Assembly: GCA_033850885.1 (NCBI GenBank)
Contig: JAWWPG010000063.1
Span: 1 to 64,000 of the forward strand
Length of the DNA: 64,000 nt
Reading direction: 5' to 3'
DNA from: JAWWPG01 sp033850885
GTDB taxonomy: Bacteria > Actinomycetota > Actinomycetes > Propionibacteriales > Nocardioidaceae
Within the stretch, counting starts at the first letter, position 1, and each line of letters starts with the position of its first letter. Of this stretch, positions 54,199 through 63,489 are shown piece by piece. The position numbers and the translations under genes are program-made. The notes under the pieces were generated by a model. The model was not told where the DNA came from. It ran no database searches and worked only from the letters and a program-made list of their open reading frames with translations.

Positions 54199-56019
54199 CT
54201 ACTCGACCGTGACCGACTTCGCGAGGTTCCGCGGCTTGTCGATGTCGTGGCCGAGCGCCAACGCGGCGTGGTAGGCGATCAGCTGCAGCGGCACGGTCAG
54301 CAGGATCGGGTCGAGCTCGGGCTCACTCTTGGGTACGTCGATGCGGTCCGCCACCAGGTCACCGAGGTCGACGTCGGGGTGGGTGACGACCGTGAGCAGG
54401 CCGCCGCGGGCCGCGATCTCGTGCAGGGCACCGAGGTTGCGGCTGGTCAGCTCGTCCTCGGGCACGATGGCTACCGTCGGCACGTCGGGGCCGATCAGCG
54501 CCAGCGGCCCGTGCTTGAGCTCTGACGTCTGGTACGCCTCAGCGTGTCGGTAGGAGATCTCCTTGAACTTCTGGGCACCCTCGCGGGCCACCGGGAAGCC
54601 GCGCACTCTCCCGATGAAGAACAGCGACTCCGCCTGAGCCAGGCGGGACGCCACCTCAATGAGCTGGTCCTCGAGCTTGAGCACGTCCGAGATCTGCGCC
54701 GGAAGGGCCTTCAGGCCCTCCAGCATGCGATGCCCGTCCGCGACCGAGAGGTCGCGCACCCGGCCGAGGTGGATGGCGAGCAGGGCGAACCCGATGCCCA
54801 TCGTGGTCAACGCCTTGGTCGATGCCACGGCGACCTCGGGGCCGGCGTGCAGGTAGATCCCGCCGTCGCACTCGCGAGCGATCGTGGAGCCGACGACGTT
54901 GATCAGGCCGATGACCTTGCCGCCCTTTCGCTTGACCTCCTGAACGGCGAGCAGGGTGTCCGCCGTCTCGCCGGACTGGGTCGAGGCGACGTACAACGTG
55001 TCGGGTTCGATGACGGGGTTGCGGTAGCGGAACTCCGATGCCGCCTCAGCGTCGGCCGGGATGCGAGCCAGCTCCTCGATCATCGACGCGCCGATCTGCC
55101 CCACATAGTAGGCGGATCCACAGCCGAGGATCTTGACTCGTCTGATGCCGCGGGCCTGGTGGGCATCCAGGTTGAGCCCCCCGAGGTGAGCGGTCGCGAA
55201 GCGCTCCTCGAGGCGGCCGCGCATCACGCGCTCGGCCGCCGCCGGCTGCTCGAGGATCTCCTTGTACATGAAGTGCTGGTGGTCGCCGAGCTCGTACGAG
55301 TCTGCCGATACCTCGACGGTGGTCGGCTGCTTGTGGGTCGTGGCTCGGTCCGCGGTGAAGGTCGAGTACCCAGACGAGGTGATCGTCGCCAGCTCACCGT
55401 CGTCGAGGTGGACCACCTGCGTGGTGTAGCGCACGAGGGCTGCCAGGTCGGAGGCGACGTGCATCTCGTGGTCGCCCACGCCGATGATCAGCGGAGAGCC
55501 GTTGCGGGCCACCACGATCCGGTCCGGATGGTCGACATGCAGGATCGCCAGCCCATAGGTGCCCTGGACATGGCTCAAGGCCTCCAGGACGGCTGCTTCG
55601 AGCGTGTCCTCATTCGAACGCGCCACGAGATGCGCCACCAGCTCCGTGTCGGTGTCGGACACCATCTCGACGCCTTCGTCGGCGAGCATCTCCCGCAGGT
55701 CCGCAGCATTGTCGATGATGCCGTTGTGGACGACCGCGACCGAACCTGTCGAGTCGAGGTGGGGGTGGGCGTTGAGGTCGGAAGGCGCCCCATGGGTGGC
55801 CCAGCGGGTGTGCCCGATGCCCACCTTGCCGGTGAACCGCCTCGGCATGCTGGCAGCCAGCTCGCGTACCCTGCCCTGTTTCTTGGCGACCCGCATACCC
55901 GCGCTGCCCAGCACGGCGATCCCCGCCGAGTCGTAGCCTCGGTACTCGAGCTGGGTCAGTCCCTCGACGAGGAGCGGCGCGGCGTTGTGCCGTCCGACGT
56001 AGCCCACGATTCCGCACAC
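54199..56019 (-). CDS. glmS: Glutamine--fructose-6-phosphate aminotransferase GlmS
   Basis: Makes glucosamine 6-phosphate from fructose 6-phosphate and glutamine, first step to UDP-GlcNAc. The N-terminal glutaminase has the nucleophile Cys2 (exposed after processing; start MCGIVGYVGRHN), QLEYRGYDSAGI and GHTRWATHG; two SIS domains follow (about 290-600), with VASTQSGETADTL. Start GTG 56019 has AGGA 8 nt upstream; 606 residues. A glmS ribozyme was not seen upstream. The small ORF ends 13 bases before it, and HTH-murA follows. Confidence 0.95.
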   Translation of the reverse strand: MCGIVGYVGRHNAAPLLVEGLTQLEYRGYDSAGIAVLGSAGMRVAKKQGRVRELAASMPRRFTGKVGIGHTRWATHGAPSDLNAHPHLDSTGSVAVVHNGIIDNAADLREMLADEGVEMVSDTDTELVAHLVARSNEDTLEAAVLEALSHVQGTYGLAILHVDHPDRIVVARNGSPLIIGVGDHEMHVASDLAALVRYTTQVVHLDDGELATITSSGYSTFTADRATTHKQPTTVEVSADSYELGDHQHFMYKEILEQPAAAERVMRGRLEERFATAHLGGLNLDAHQARGIRRVKILGCGSAYYVGQIGASMIEELARIPADAEAASEFRYRNPVIEPDTLYVASTQSGETADTLLAVQEVKRKGGKVIGLINVVGSTIARECDGGIYLHAGPEVAVASTKALTTMGIGFALLAIHLGRVRDLSVADGHRMLEGLKALPAQISDVLKLEDQLIEVASRLAQAESLFFIGRVRGFPVAREGAQKFKEISYRHAEAYQTSELKHGPLALIGPDVPTVAIVPEDELTSRNLGALHEIAARGGLLTVVTHPDVDLGDLVADRIDVPKSEPELDPILLTVPLQLIAYHAALALGHDIDKPRNLAKSVTVE

Positions 56020-56032
56020 GTTGTGTTTCCTG

Positions 56033-56293
56033 TCAGCCGTAGACGATGCGGCGAAGCTGCCGCTCGGACATTGAGGGTGGGGCGACGACCCGGCGCTCGA
56101 GCTCGGCGCGGATCTGGGCAAAGATCTCGGGGTTCCTCATCCCGTAGCCCTGCAGCCGGGCGTGCCGGCGGCGCACATAGCTGTCGACCGGCTCCGTGTA
56201 GTAGGCCACCACATCGGCGATCACCCGGGCGGCCTCGCCGGGGCTGAGACCGGTGCTCTGGGCCACCCGGGTCACCAGATCCGACTCGATCAC
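56033..56293 (-). CDS. Small hypothetical protein upstream of glmS
   Basis: 86 residues from GTG 56293, starting MIESDLVTRVAQSTGLSPGE. The first 30 residues resemble the two-helix start of HU-type DNA-binding proteins (pattern LVxxVAxxTGLSxxEAxxVI); the rest is basic and Arg-rich (EPVDSYVRRRHARLQGYGMR) and ends RIVYG. GATGGAGGA lies directly before the GTG, unusually close. It is 13 bases upstream of glmS and likely cotranscribed. Function unknown. Confidence 0.6.
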   Translation of the reverse strand: MIESDLVTRVAQSTGLSPGEAARVIADVVAYYTEPVDSYVRRRHARLQGYGMRNPEIFAQIRAELERRVVAPPSMSERQLRRIVYG

Positions 56294-56411
56294 TCCTCCA
56301 TCATGCCCAGTCGGAGCCGCGTTGTGCAAGGATCTGCCCGATTGCGGGCAAGTACGAGTGATTCGCATCGTGTCGGAACGGCGTCCAGCAGAAGGCCACG
56401 GAGGCGGACGC

Positions 56412-56417
56412 TAGGCT
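56412..56417 (+). promoter_or_regulatory. -10 box TAGGCT, aminotransferase gene
   Basis: TAGGCT ends 6 nt before the GTG at 56424, showing that the promoter of the frameshifted gene is intact. Confidence 0.4.
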
Positions 56418-56423
56418 CACCCC

Positions 56424-57577
56424 GTGCGCGAACACTGGAGCCTCGACCCCGGCCTGGTCTACCTGAACCATGGCTCGTTCGGCGCCGTACCCCGGGTGAC
56501 CCAGCACGCGCAGCACGGGCTCCAGTCCGAAGCCGAAGCCAACCCGATGCGCTGGTTCCGCGACCTGCCGGCGCGGCTGGTCGACATCCGTGACACGGTG
56601 GGGCATTTTCTCGGCGTCACAGGTGACGACGTGGCGCTGGTCGGCAACGCAACGTCGGGGATCAACGTGGCGCTCCGCTCGCTGAGGATGGTGCCGGGAC
56701 AGCGTCTCGTGCTGACCAACCATGCGTACGGCGGTGTGCTCCTCGCCGCCGACCGGATCGCAGCCGAGCGCGGCTGTGAGGTCGTGCTCGTGGACCTTGC
56801 GCTGGACGCTGGTGATGACGAGGTGCTCGCCAGTCTCGACGGCGTCGTCGACGAGACCACCGCAGGGGTCGTGATCGACCAGATCACGTCCCCGACGGCG
56901 AAGCTGATGCCGGTCGAGCGGGTCGCGGAGCTGGGCCGGGAGCGGGGAGTACCCGTCATCGTTGACGGTGCGCACGCGCCCGGCCTCGTCGACGATCCCG
57001 TCGTCGGTGACATGTGGACAGGCAACCTGCACAAGTGGCCGTGCGCGCCTCGGGGCACCGGGGTTCTCTATGTTGCACCGCACCGTCGCACCGACGTCTT
57101 CACACCTGTGGTCTCGTGGGGAGTCGACCAGGGTTTCCCGGTCGCGTTCGACGGCCCCGGCACTACCGACGCGACCGGATGGGTCGCGACACCTTCCGCC
57201 CTCGAGCTCCTCGACACGCTCGCGTTCGCCGACCGTCGCAAGGACCTCGGCGAGCTCGTCTCCGTCGGTGCGGAGGTGGTTGCCGAGGCGGTGGGTGCGC
57301 GGTCGTCGACGTCGGTACACCGGCCCCGACGATGCGGCTCGTGGCGCTGCCTGACGGCCTGGTGACCGACACCGCGGGCGCCCTTCGGCTCGGAGCCCAG
57401 CTGGCCGCCACGACGGGGGTCGAGGTGGCGCCCCAGAGCTGGCGCGGACTCGGCTTCCTTCGGCTGAGCGCCCACCTCTACAACACGCCCGACGACTACA
57501 CAGACGCCGCTGCACGGTTCGCCCCCGTCTTCGCCGACTCCGAGGTTCTCGCCGCCATCATCCGGGCGGACCTCTGA
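56424..57577 (+). pseudogene. Aminotransferase class V (isopenicillin N epimerase-like), frameshifted
   Basis: PLP-dependent aminotransferase or desulfurase-like protein. From the GTG the frame runs with LDPGLVYLNHGSFGAVPRVT, the PLP-phosphate-binding region and the Schiff-base lysine in GNLHKWPCAPRGTG, to about residue 291, where it goes out of frame and would end at 57365. The C-terminal part continues in another frame (TMRLVALPDGLVTDTAGALR to AAIIRADL, 57577). A one-base deletion near 57290-57305 would restore a single 384-residue reading, the normal length. This is a real lesion or a sequencing error. Confidence 0.8.
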
Positions 57578-57626
57578 GGCCCGTCGACCGTGTTGCGATC
57601 CTGCCGCGGTAGGCGAGGATAGGTGG

Positions 57627-58373
57627 GTGAGACGTGAGCAGGTGGAGCTGCCCCTTGCGGGCCACGATCATGGGCTCACGGTCATCGGCTACGGACATCA
57701 CGGCCGGCCGATCCTGGTGTTCCCGAGCGAGGCCGGGCGAGCCTCTGACTTCGAGAACAACGGAATGCTCGAGGCGGTCTACGACCTGGTCGCGGCGGGA
57801 CGCGTCAAGCTCTACTGCGTGGACTCGCTCGACGGGTACACCTGGTCCGACGCCACCGCCCCGATCGAGGAACGTGCGCAGCGGCATGGCCTGTACGCCG
57901 AATGGCTCGTCGAAGAGGTGGTTCCGTTCATCAGGCAGGACAGCAACCCCGAAGCCGAGCTCATCGCCCTCGGATGCAGCCTAGGCGCCTACCACGCCGT
58001 GCACCTCGCCCTGCAACACGCGGACCTGGTGCCGATGGCGATGGGGTTCTCCGGCAACTACGACCTCTCCACCTGGCATGCCTGGGGAGAGTCGGGTGAT
58101 GCGACGTACTTCGCGAACCCGGCGGACTACGTCCGCAACCTCCACGGTGACCATCTGCGATGGCTGCGCAAGCGCCTTACCCTGCTGCTGGTCTGCGGCC
58201 AGGGCGCATGGGAGACGGATCCCACCGGGTCGCTTCCCTCGTCCCGGTCGATGGCGGCGCTGCTCAAGGCGAAGGGCATCCGCTGTGAGCTGGACCTCTG
58301 GGGATCAAACGTCAGCCACGACTGGCCGTGGTGGAGGCGGCAGCTAGCTCGTCACCTGCCACGCTTCTGCTGA
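57627..58373 (+). CDS. Esterase family alpha/beta hydrolase
   Basis: 248-residue serine hydrolase, no signal peptide. The nucleophile elbow is LGCSLGAYHA (G-x-S-x-G, about residue 115), the early motif PILVFPSEAGRASDFENNGM gives the esterase-D-like oxyanion region, and a late Asp/His are seen in SHDWPWWRRQ. The substrate is unknown. It is followed after 16 bases by the ATP-grasp gene, on the same strand, with which it probably forms an operon together with the aldo-keto reductase. Confidence 0.8.
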   Translation: MRREQVELPLAGHDHGLTVIGYGHHGRPILVFPSEAGRASDFENNGMLEAVYDLVAAGRVKLYCVDSLDGYTWSDATAPIEERAQRHGLYAEWLVEEVVPFIRQDSNPEAELIALGCSLGAYHAVHLALQHADLVPMAMGFSGNYDLSTWHAWGESGDATYFANPADYVRNLHGDHLRWLRKRLTLLLVCGQGAWETDPTGSLPSSRSMAALLKAKGIRCELDLWGSNVSHDWPWWRRQLARHLPRFC

Positions 58374-58389
58374 GAGGACGCCGTACACG

Positions 58390-59679
58390 ATGACAAGCCT
58401 GACGACCGAGCCACGAACCACCACCGCGCCCAGCACACCGGCGCGCCCGATGCATCACCTGGTGGGACTGCTGCTCGGCATGGAGGAAGACTGGCCGCGT
58501 GCCTTCGAAACGATCTCGCGTCGCCTCGGAGCCTTCTCGTACCACGGGGCTGAGCACGTGATCGACACCGAGCGGGTACGCATCGAGCCGTTCGACCTGC
58601 GGGCGCCGACCCGGTACCAGCTGGTGATCGACAGGCTCGCGTACTGGTACTACCACCCGCGTGAGTGGCTGAAGAAGATCGCGCTGATGAACGACGTCTA
58701 TCTCCTCAACTCACCGTTCACCTTCCAGTCGATGGAGAAGCACTCCGCGTACTGCGCCCTGATGCGGCTCGGGATGAATGTTCCGGCCACCGTGCTGGTG
58801 CCGTACAAGAACCCGTTGGACAACGTCCGCTGGGCCTACACGTCGCAGCGCTACAACGAGCCGTTCGACCTCGCCGAGGTGGCGCACGCCATGGGCTACC
58901 CGATGTACATGAAGCCGTTCGACGGCGGAGCCTGGCGTGGTGTCTCGCGCATCAACAACGACGAGGACCTGTGGCGGGCGTACAACGAGTCCGGCGAGAT
59001 GCTCATGCATCTGCAGAAGGCGGTCGAACCGTACGACGTGTTCGCTCGCGCCCTCACCATCGGGCCCGAGACGATGGTGATGAACTTCCGCCCCGACCAG
59101 CCGATGCATCTGCGTTACGCGGTCGACTACGACTTCCTCTCACCGTCGGTGGGGGCGGAGGCCGTGACGATCGCGCAGACCGTGAACGCCTTCTTCCGTT
59201 GGGAGTTCAACTCCTGCGAGATGCTCATCCAGGGCGACCAGGTACTGCCGATCGACTACGCGAACGCCTGCCCCGACGTCGCCGTGACGTCTCTGCACTA
59301 CTACTTCCCCTGGGCGATGACGTCCCTCGTGAAGTGGACCGCGTTCTGCCTGGCGTCGGACAGGAGGGTGCGTCCGCACATCGACACCACCGACTGGTTC
59401 GAGGTTGCGGACGACCCCGAGCTGGGCTACGGCGAGAAGCTGGCCGCCTACCAGCGTCTGGCCGACGACTACTTCGAGCGTGACAAGTACCGGGACTTCT
59501 GCGACACCGCGCTCCCGGACATCGCCGAGATGGTGCTGGACTGGGTGTCCTCACCCGACTTCGACAGCCTGCTCGTCGAGACGGTTGTCTCGACGTACCC
59601 CCAGCATGAGCACGAGATGTTCCTCGCACACTTCCGGGGGCTCATCTCGCTATGGGTACGCGACCAGCAGGCGGCGTGA
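58390..59679 (+). CDS. ATP-grasp family protein
   Basis: 429 residues. An N-terminal part (about 20-110, with LVGLLLGMEEDWPRAFETIS) is a pre-ATP-grasp-like domain. The ATP-grasp core shows YPMYMKPFDGGAWRGVSRIN (about 173-192), the glycine-rich loop plus acceptor lysine, and later acidic metal ligands in LIQGDQVLPIDYANACPD. This fold ligates a carboxylate to an amine or similar nucleophile through an acyl phosphate. Substrate unknown. The ATG follows the esterase by 16 bases; the aldo-keto reductase starts right after its stop. Confidence 0.85.
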   Translation: MTSLTTEPRTTTAPSTPARPMHHLVGLLLGMEEDWPRAFETISRRLGAFSYHGAEHVIDTERVRIEPFDLRAPTRYQLVIDRLAYWYYHPREWLKKIALMNDVYLLNSPFTFQSMEKHSAYCALMRLGMNVPATVLVPYKNPLDNVRWAYTSQRYNEPFDLAEVAHAMGYPMYMKPFDGGAWRGVSRINNDEDLWRAYNESGEMLMHLQKAVEPYDVFARALTIGPETMVMNFRPDQPMHLRYAVDYDFLSPSVGAEAVTIAQTVNAFFRWEFNSCEMLIQGDQVLPIDYANACPDVAVTSLHYYFPWAMTSLVKWTAFCLASDRRVRPHIDTTDWFEVADDPELGYGEKLAAYQRLADDYFERDKYRDFCDTALPDIAEMVLDWVSSPDFDSLLVETVVSTYPQHEHEMFLAHFRGLISLWVRDQQAA

Positions 59680-59680
59680 C

Positions 59681-60616
59681 ATGGAGTATCGCCAGCTCGG
59701 ACCCTCGGGTCTGACCGTGAGCGAGGTGGGCGTCGGCTGCAACGCCTTCGGGGCCCGCATCGACGAGGAGCGGACCCGGTCCGTGGTCACCGCTGCACTC
59801 GACGCCGGAATCACCCTGTTCGACACTGCGGACACCTACGGGACCGGAGCCAGCGAAGAGCTGCTCGGCAAGGCGCTCGGCGGACATCGCGACGATGTGG
59901 TCGTCGCCACCAAGTTCGGGATGGACATGCACGGTGCCAACGGGCCGGACTGGGGAGTGCGGGGATCCCGCCGCTACATCCGGAAGGCCGTTCACGCATC
60001 CCTCAGCCGGCTCGGGACCGACTGGATCGACCTCTACCAGATGCACACGCCTGACCCGCTGACCCCGGTCGAGGAGACCCTCGAGGCGCTGCACGAGCTC
60101 GTCCTCGAAGGCAAGGTCCGCTACCTCGGCTCGTCGAACTTCGCCGGCTGGCAGGTCGTGGACGCCGACTGGGTCGCGCAGGTGAACGGTGACGCCGGCT
60201 TCGTCAGCGCCCAGAACAAGTACTCGCTGTACGACAGGTCCGCAGACGCCGAGCTGGTGCCGGCCCTGGAGCATCTAGGGGTATCACTGCTGCCGTTCTT
60301 CCCTCTCGAGTACGGGCTCCTGACCGGCAAGTACAAGCGGGGAGAGGCGGCCTCGGAGGGCAGCCGGCTCGCGGCACAGAAGCAGCGCCTCGAGCAGGCG
60401 GACTTCGACAAGATCGAGGCGCTGGAGAAGTTCGCCCGGGAGCGTTCGGTCTCGATCCTGGACGTCGCCATCGGTGGGCTGGTGGCGATGCCCTACATCG
60501 GATCGGTGATCGCGGGGGCCACGAGCGCGGAGCAGGTGACCATGAACGCCAAGGCGGGGGAGTGGCGCCCCTCGGCGGAAGATCGCCACGAGCTGGACGC
60601 TCTCACTCGAGGGTAG
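59681..60616 (+). CDS. Aldo/keto reductase
   Basis: 311-residue NADPH-dependent oxidoreductase. The family motifs are MEYRQLGPSGLTVSEVGVG, FDTADTYGTGASEELLGKAL with catalytic Asp and Tyr, the Lys in VVVATKFGMD and the His-containing DLYQMHTPDPLTP; the C-terminal RSVSILDVAIGGLVA helps bind the cofactor. The ATG starts 1 base after the ATP-grasp stop, so it is cotranscribed. Substrate unknown. Confidence 0.9.
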   Translation: MEYRQLGPSGLTVSEVGVGCNAFGARIDEERTRSVVTAALDAGITLFDTADTYGTGASEELLGKALGGHRDDVVVATKFGMDMHGANGPDWGVRGSRRYIRKAVHASLSRLGTDWIDLYQMHTPDPLTPVEETLEALHELVLEGKVRYLGSSNFAGWQVVDADWVAQVNGDAGFVSAQNKYSLYDRSADAELVPALEHLGVSLLPFFPLEYGLLTGKYKRGEAASEGSRLAAQKQRLEQADFDKIEALEKFARERSVSILDVAIGGLVAMPYIGSVIAGATSAEQVTMNAKAGEWRPSAEDRHELDALTRG

Positions 60617-60650
60617 GACGCGCTTTCGGTCCGGACTGACGGGCGAGCGG

Positions 60651-61115
60651 TCAGGCTGCGGCGTCGGTCGCTCTCGCATGCTGCTCGATGACGGCGCCCA
60701 AGGCCGGCATCGCCAGCTCGACGTGCTTCTTGGCCTGCGGGCGAAGTTTCTGGTAGGCCTTCTTGACGCTGTCGTGGCTGGACCGGCGGGCTCGGCCGTC
60801 GGCGACGGCGAGCAGCACGTCGGAGATGGCCGACGAGTTCGCCGTGAGATAGCTTGCGAGAGACCCGTCTTTGGCCGGGTCGTAACGCGCGTAGTAGGGC
60901 TGCAGCTTGTGCGCGAACTCGGGCAGCATCTGGTCGATCGCATGCGGTACGAAGCCCGACTTGACCTTCTTCACAACGGCAAAGCTGCCCTTGAGGGCAA
61001 GACCGGACATCCCGCTCTTGCTGGCCACCTCACCGTCCACAAGAGCCTGCAGGTCCGCGACGACAGCCGGCCGGCGCTCGGGAGCGAGCAGAATCTGTTT
61101 GAGTGTGGCGGCCAC
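60651..61115 (-). CDS. DUF6918 family protein
   Basis: 154-residue all-helical protein common in actinobacteria. The start MAATLKQILLAPERRPAVVA and the region VASKSGMSGLALKGSFAVVK are typical of this family. GTG 61115 is selected as AGAGGT lies 6 nt upstream; the frame opens 13 codons earlier. A minus-strand TAAAGT (61153-61158) is a likely -10 with a leader of about 35 nt. Function unknown. It converges on the aldo-keto reductase. Confidence 0.8.
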   Translation of the reverse strand: MAATLKQILLAPERRPAVVADLQALVDGEVASKSGMSGLALKGSFAVVKKVKSGFVPHAIDQMLPEFAHKLQPYYARYDPAKDGSLASYLTANSSAISDVLLAVADGRARRSSHDSVKKAYQKLRPQAKKHVELAMPALGAVIEQHARATDAAA

Positions 61116-61203
61116 GCTGGTACCTCTGTCCCTGGCGGATCGGTCGCGTGACACTTTAGATCATCGCGTGGCATGCGACGACGGTCCCGCGGGTCGGGAT
61201 CCC

Positions 61204-61209
61204 TAGAAT
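61204..61209 (+). promoter_or_regulatory. -10 box TAGAAT, glycosyltransferase gene
   Basis: TAGAAT, the AT-richest box in the window, ends 7 nt before the ATG at 61217. Confidence 0.4.
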
Positions 61210-61216
61210 CATTGCG

Positions 61217-62389
61217 ATGCGTGTGCTCGCCGCCTCCACAGCCGGATCCGGCCACTTCGCGCCGCTGGTTCCGGTGCTGGCTGCACTCGATCGAGGTGGT
61301 GCCGAGATCCTGCTGGTCGTACCGCCTGGGCTGGTGGCGGCAGCGGAGGCTACCGGTCATCCGTACCGGGTCGGCGGCGAGCCCGCGGCCCCCGAGCTGT
61401 CGGCGATCTGGGACCGGGTTCCGTCGGTGTCACGCGACGAGGCCGCGATCCTGGTCAACCGCGAGATCTTCGGGCGGCTCGACACGCAGGCGATGCTGCC
61501 TGCGGTCGAAGCGGCCTGCGACGACTGGGAGCCGGACCTCGTCCTGCACGAACCCGCCGAGTTCGCGTCCGCGGTAGCGGCCGAGCGGCGCGACCTGCCG
61601 CATGCGCAGGTCGCGATCGGCCTGGCTCGGGTCGAGACGTCCTCCATCGCGCTGGCTGCGCCGGTCCTCGAGGGCTACGGGTCGGGCTTCGTGACCCGGC
61701 TGCTCGCATCGCCGTACCTGACGCGGCTTCCGGCCTCGATGGACCCGTCGACCTTCCCGACCACGCTTCGCTTCCGCGAGAGCACGGTGAACCACCCCGG
61801 TCCGCTGCCGGACTGGTGGGATGGCGACGGCTCTGTCCTGGTCTTCATCTCCTTCGGCACCGTCGCGGGCCGCCTTCCCGTCGGGTCGATGGTCTACCGC
61901 GCCGCCTGCGAGGCAGTGGCGGGGCTTCCGGTGCGTGCCCTGCTGACCATGGGACGCACCCGCGACCCGGCCGAGCTCGGCGACGTGCCGGCAAACGTCC
62001 ATGTCGAGACGTGGGTGGACCAGCAGGTCGCCTTGGGCCATGCCGGTCTGGTGGTGTGCCATGGGGGAGCAGGGACGACCTTCGGGGCGCTCGCCGCGGG
62101 TGTTCCGCTCGTCGTTGTCCCGCTGATGGCGGACCAACCTACGAACGGCCGGCTGGTGTACCAGTCCGGTGCCGGCCTGCTGGTGGAGACCGACCGCGCC
62201 GGGAGCCCCCCCGAGGCGCAGGCCGGGGTCACGGCTGCCCGGATACGTTCAGCTATCAGAACGGTGCTGGCCGACCCGTCGTACGCGACGGCAGCCCGCC
62301 GAGTCGCCGACGAGATGGCGGCCATGCCGGCCCTCGACCGGGTGGCTGCGTCGCTGGTCGACTGGGCGCGGACCGGCACCATGCAGTGA
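61217..62389 (+). CDS. GT1-type (macrolide-like) glycosyltransferase
   Basis: 390-residue GT-B enzyme related to the UDP-glucosyl transferases that decorate macrolides and other small molecules. The start MRVLAASTAGSGHFAPLVPV carries the acceptor-side motif, and the donor motif HGGAGTTFGALAAGVP with VVVPLMADQPTNG is near residues 288-310. Acceptor is unknown. It follows its own promoter; an SDR gene follows after 33 bases. Resistance by glycosylation or natural-product tailoring are possible roles. Confidence 0.88.
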   Translation: MRVLAASTAGSGHFAPLVPVLAALDRGGAEILLVVPPGLVAAAEATGHPYRVGGEPAAPELSAIWDRVPSVSRDEAAILVNREIFGRLDTQAMLPAVEAACDDWEPDLVLHEPAEFASAVAAERRDLPHAQVAIGLARVETSSIALAAPVLEGYGSGFVTRLLASPYLTRLPASMDPSTFPTTLRFRESTVNHPGPLPDWWDGDGSVLVFISFGTVAGRLPVGSMVYRAACEAVAGLPVRALLTMGRTRDPAELGDVPANVHVETWVDQQVALGHAGLVVCHGGAGTTFGALAAGVPLVVVPLMADQPTNGRLVYQSGAGLLVETDRAGSPPEAQAGVTAARIRSAIRTVLADPSYATAARRVADEMAAMPALDRVAASLVDWARTGTMQ

Positions 62390-62422
62390 CCGAGCACCGA
62401 CCGGTCTGACACCATCGCTGAC

Positions 62423-63193
<771 letters not shown>

Positions 63194-63227
63194 GCTCGCT
63201 GCGAGAGGGTGCTGCCCGGAGGAGGGC

Positions 63228-63359
63228 TCAGCCCTTCTTGGGCGGAACGATCTCGATCTTGTTCTTCGCGCCTGCCTTCTGGTGCTTCTCGGCGCGCTTC
63301 TCCTTGAGAGACTTGCCTGCCTTCTTGGACAGATGTTGTCGAGGCGACTTGTCGGCCAT
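63228..63359 (-). CDS. Small lysine-rich protein, 43 residues
   Basis: ATG 63359 to TGA 63228. AGGGAG lies 7 nt before the ATG. The peptide MADKSPRQHLSKKAGKSLKE is highly basic (about a third Lys), with no membrane segment, ending VPPKKG. Similar small lysine-rich proteins are widespread in actinobacteria; possible nucleic-acid binding. The gene converges on the SDR gene and is divergent from the NmrA-like gene. Confidence 0.75.
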   Translation of the reverse strand: MADKSPRQHLSKKAGKSLKEKRAEKHQKAGAKNKIEIVPPKKG

Positions 63360-63474
63360 GATCTGCTCCCTGGTCGGGAACCTGGGTGGCTCCGCACGGT
63401 CGACATTACGCCGTTGCCGCTGCTGATCGGAGTGACATTTTCTGTGGCGCGGGTCGCCTCACGTCGGCCAGCGG

Positions 63475-63480
63475 TAGGAT
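63475..63480 (+). promoter_or_regulatory. -10 box TAGGAT, NmrA-like gene
   Basis: TAGGAT ends 9 nt before the ATG at 63490. Confidence 0.4.
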
Positions 63481-63489
63481 CCGCTCGAG

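Noticed and set aside
55080..56247. Plus-strand frame of over 500 codons opposite glmS
   Set aside because: GlmS motifs are on the minus strand; this frame is rich in Arg and His typical of a shadow reading.
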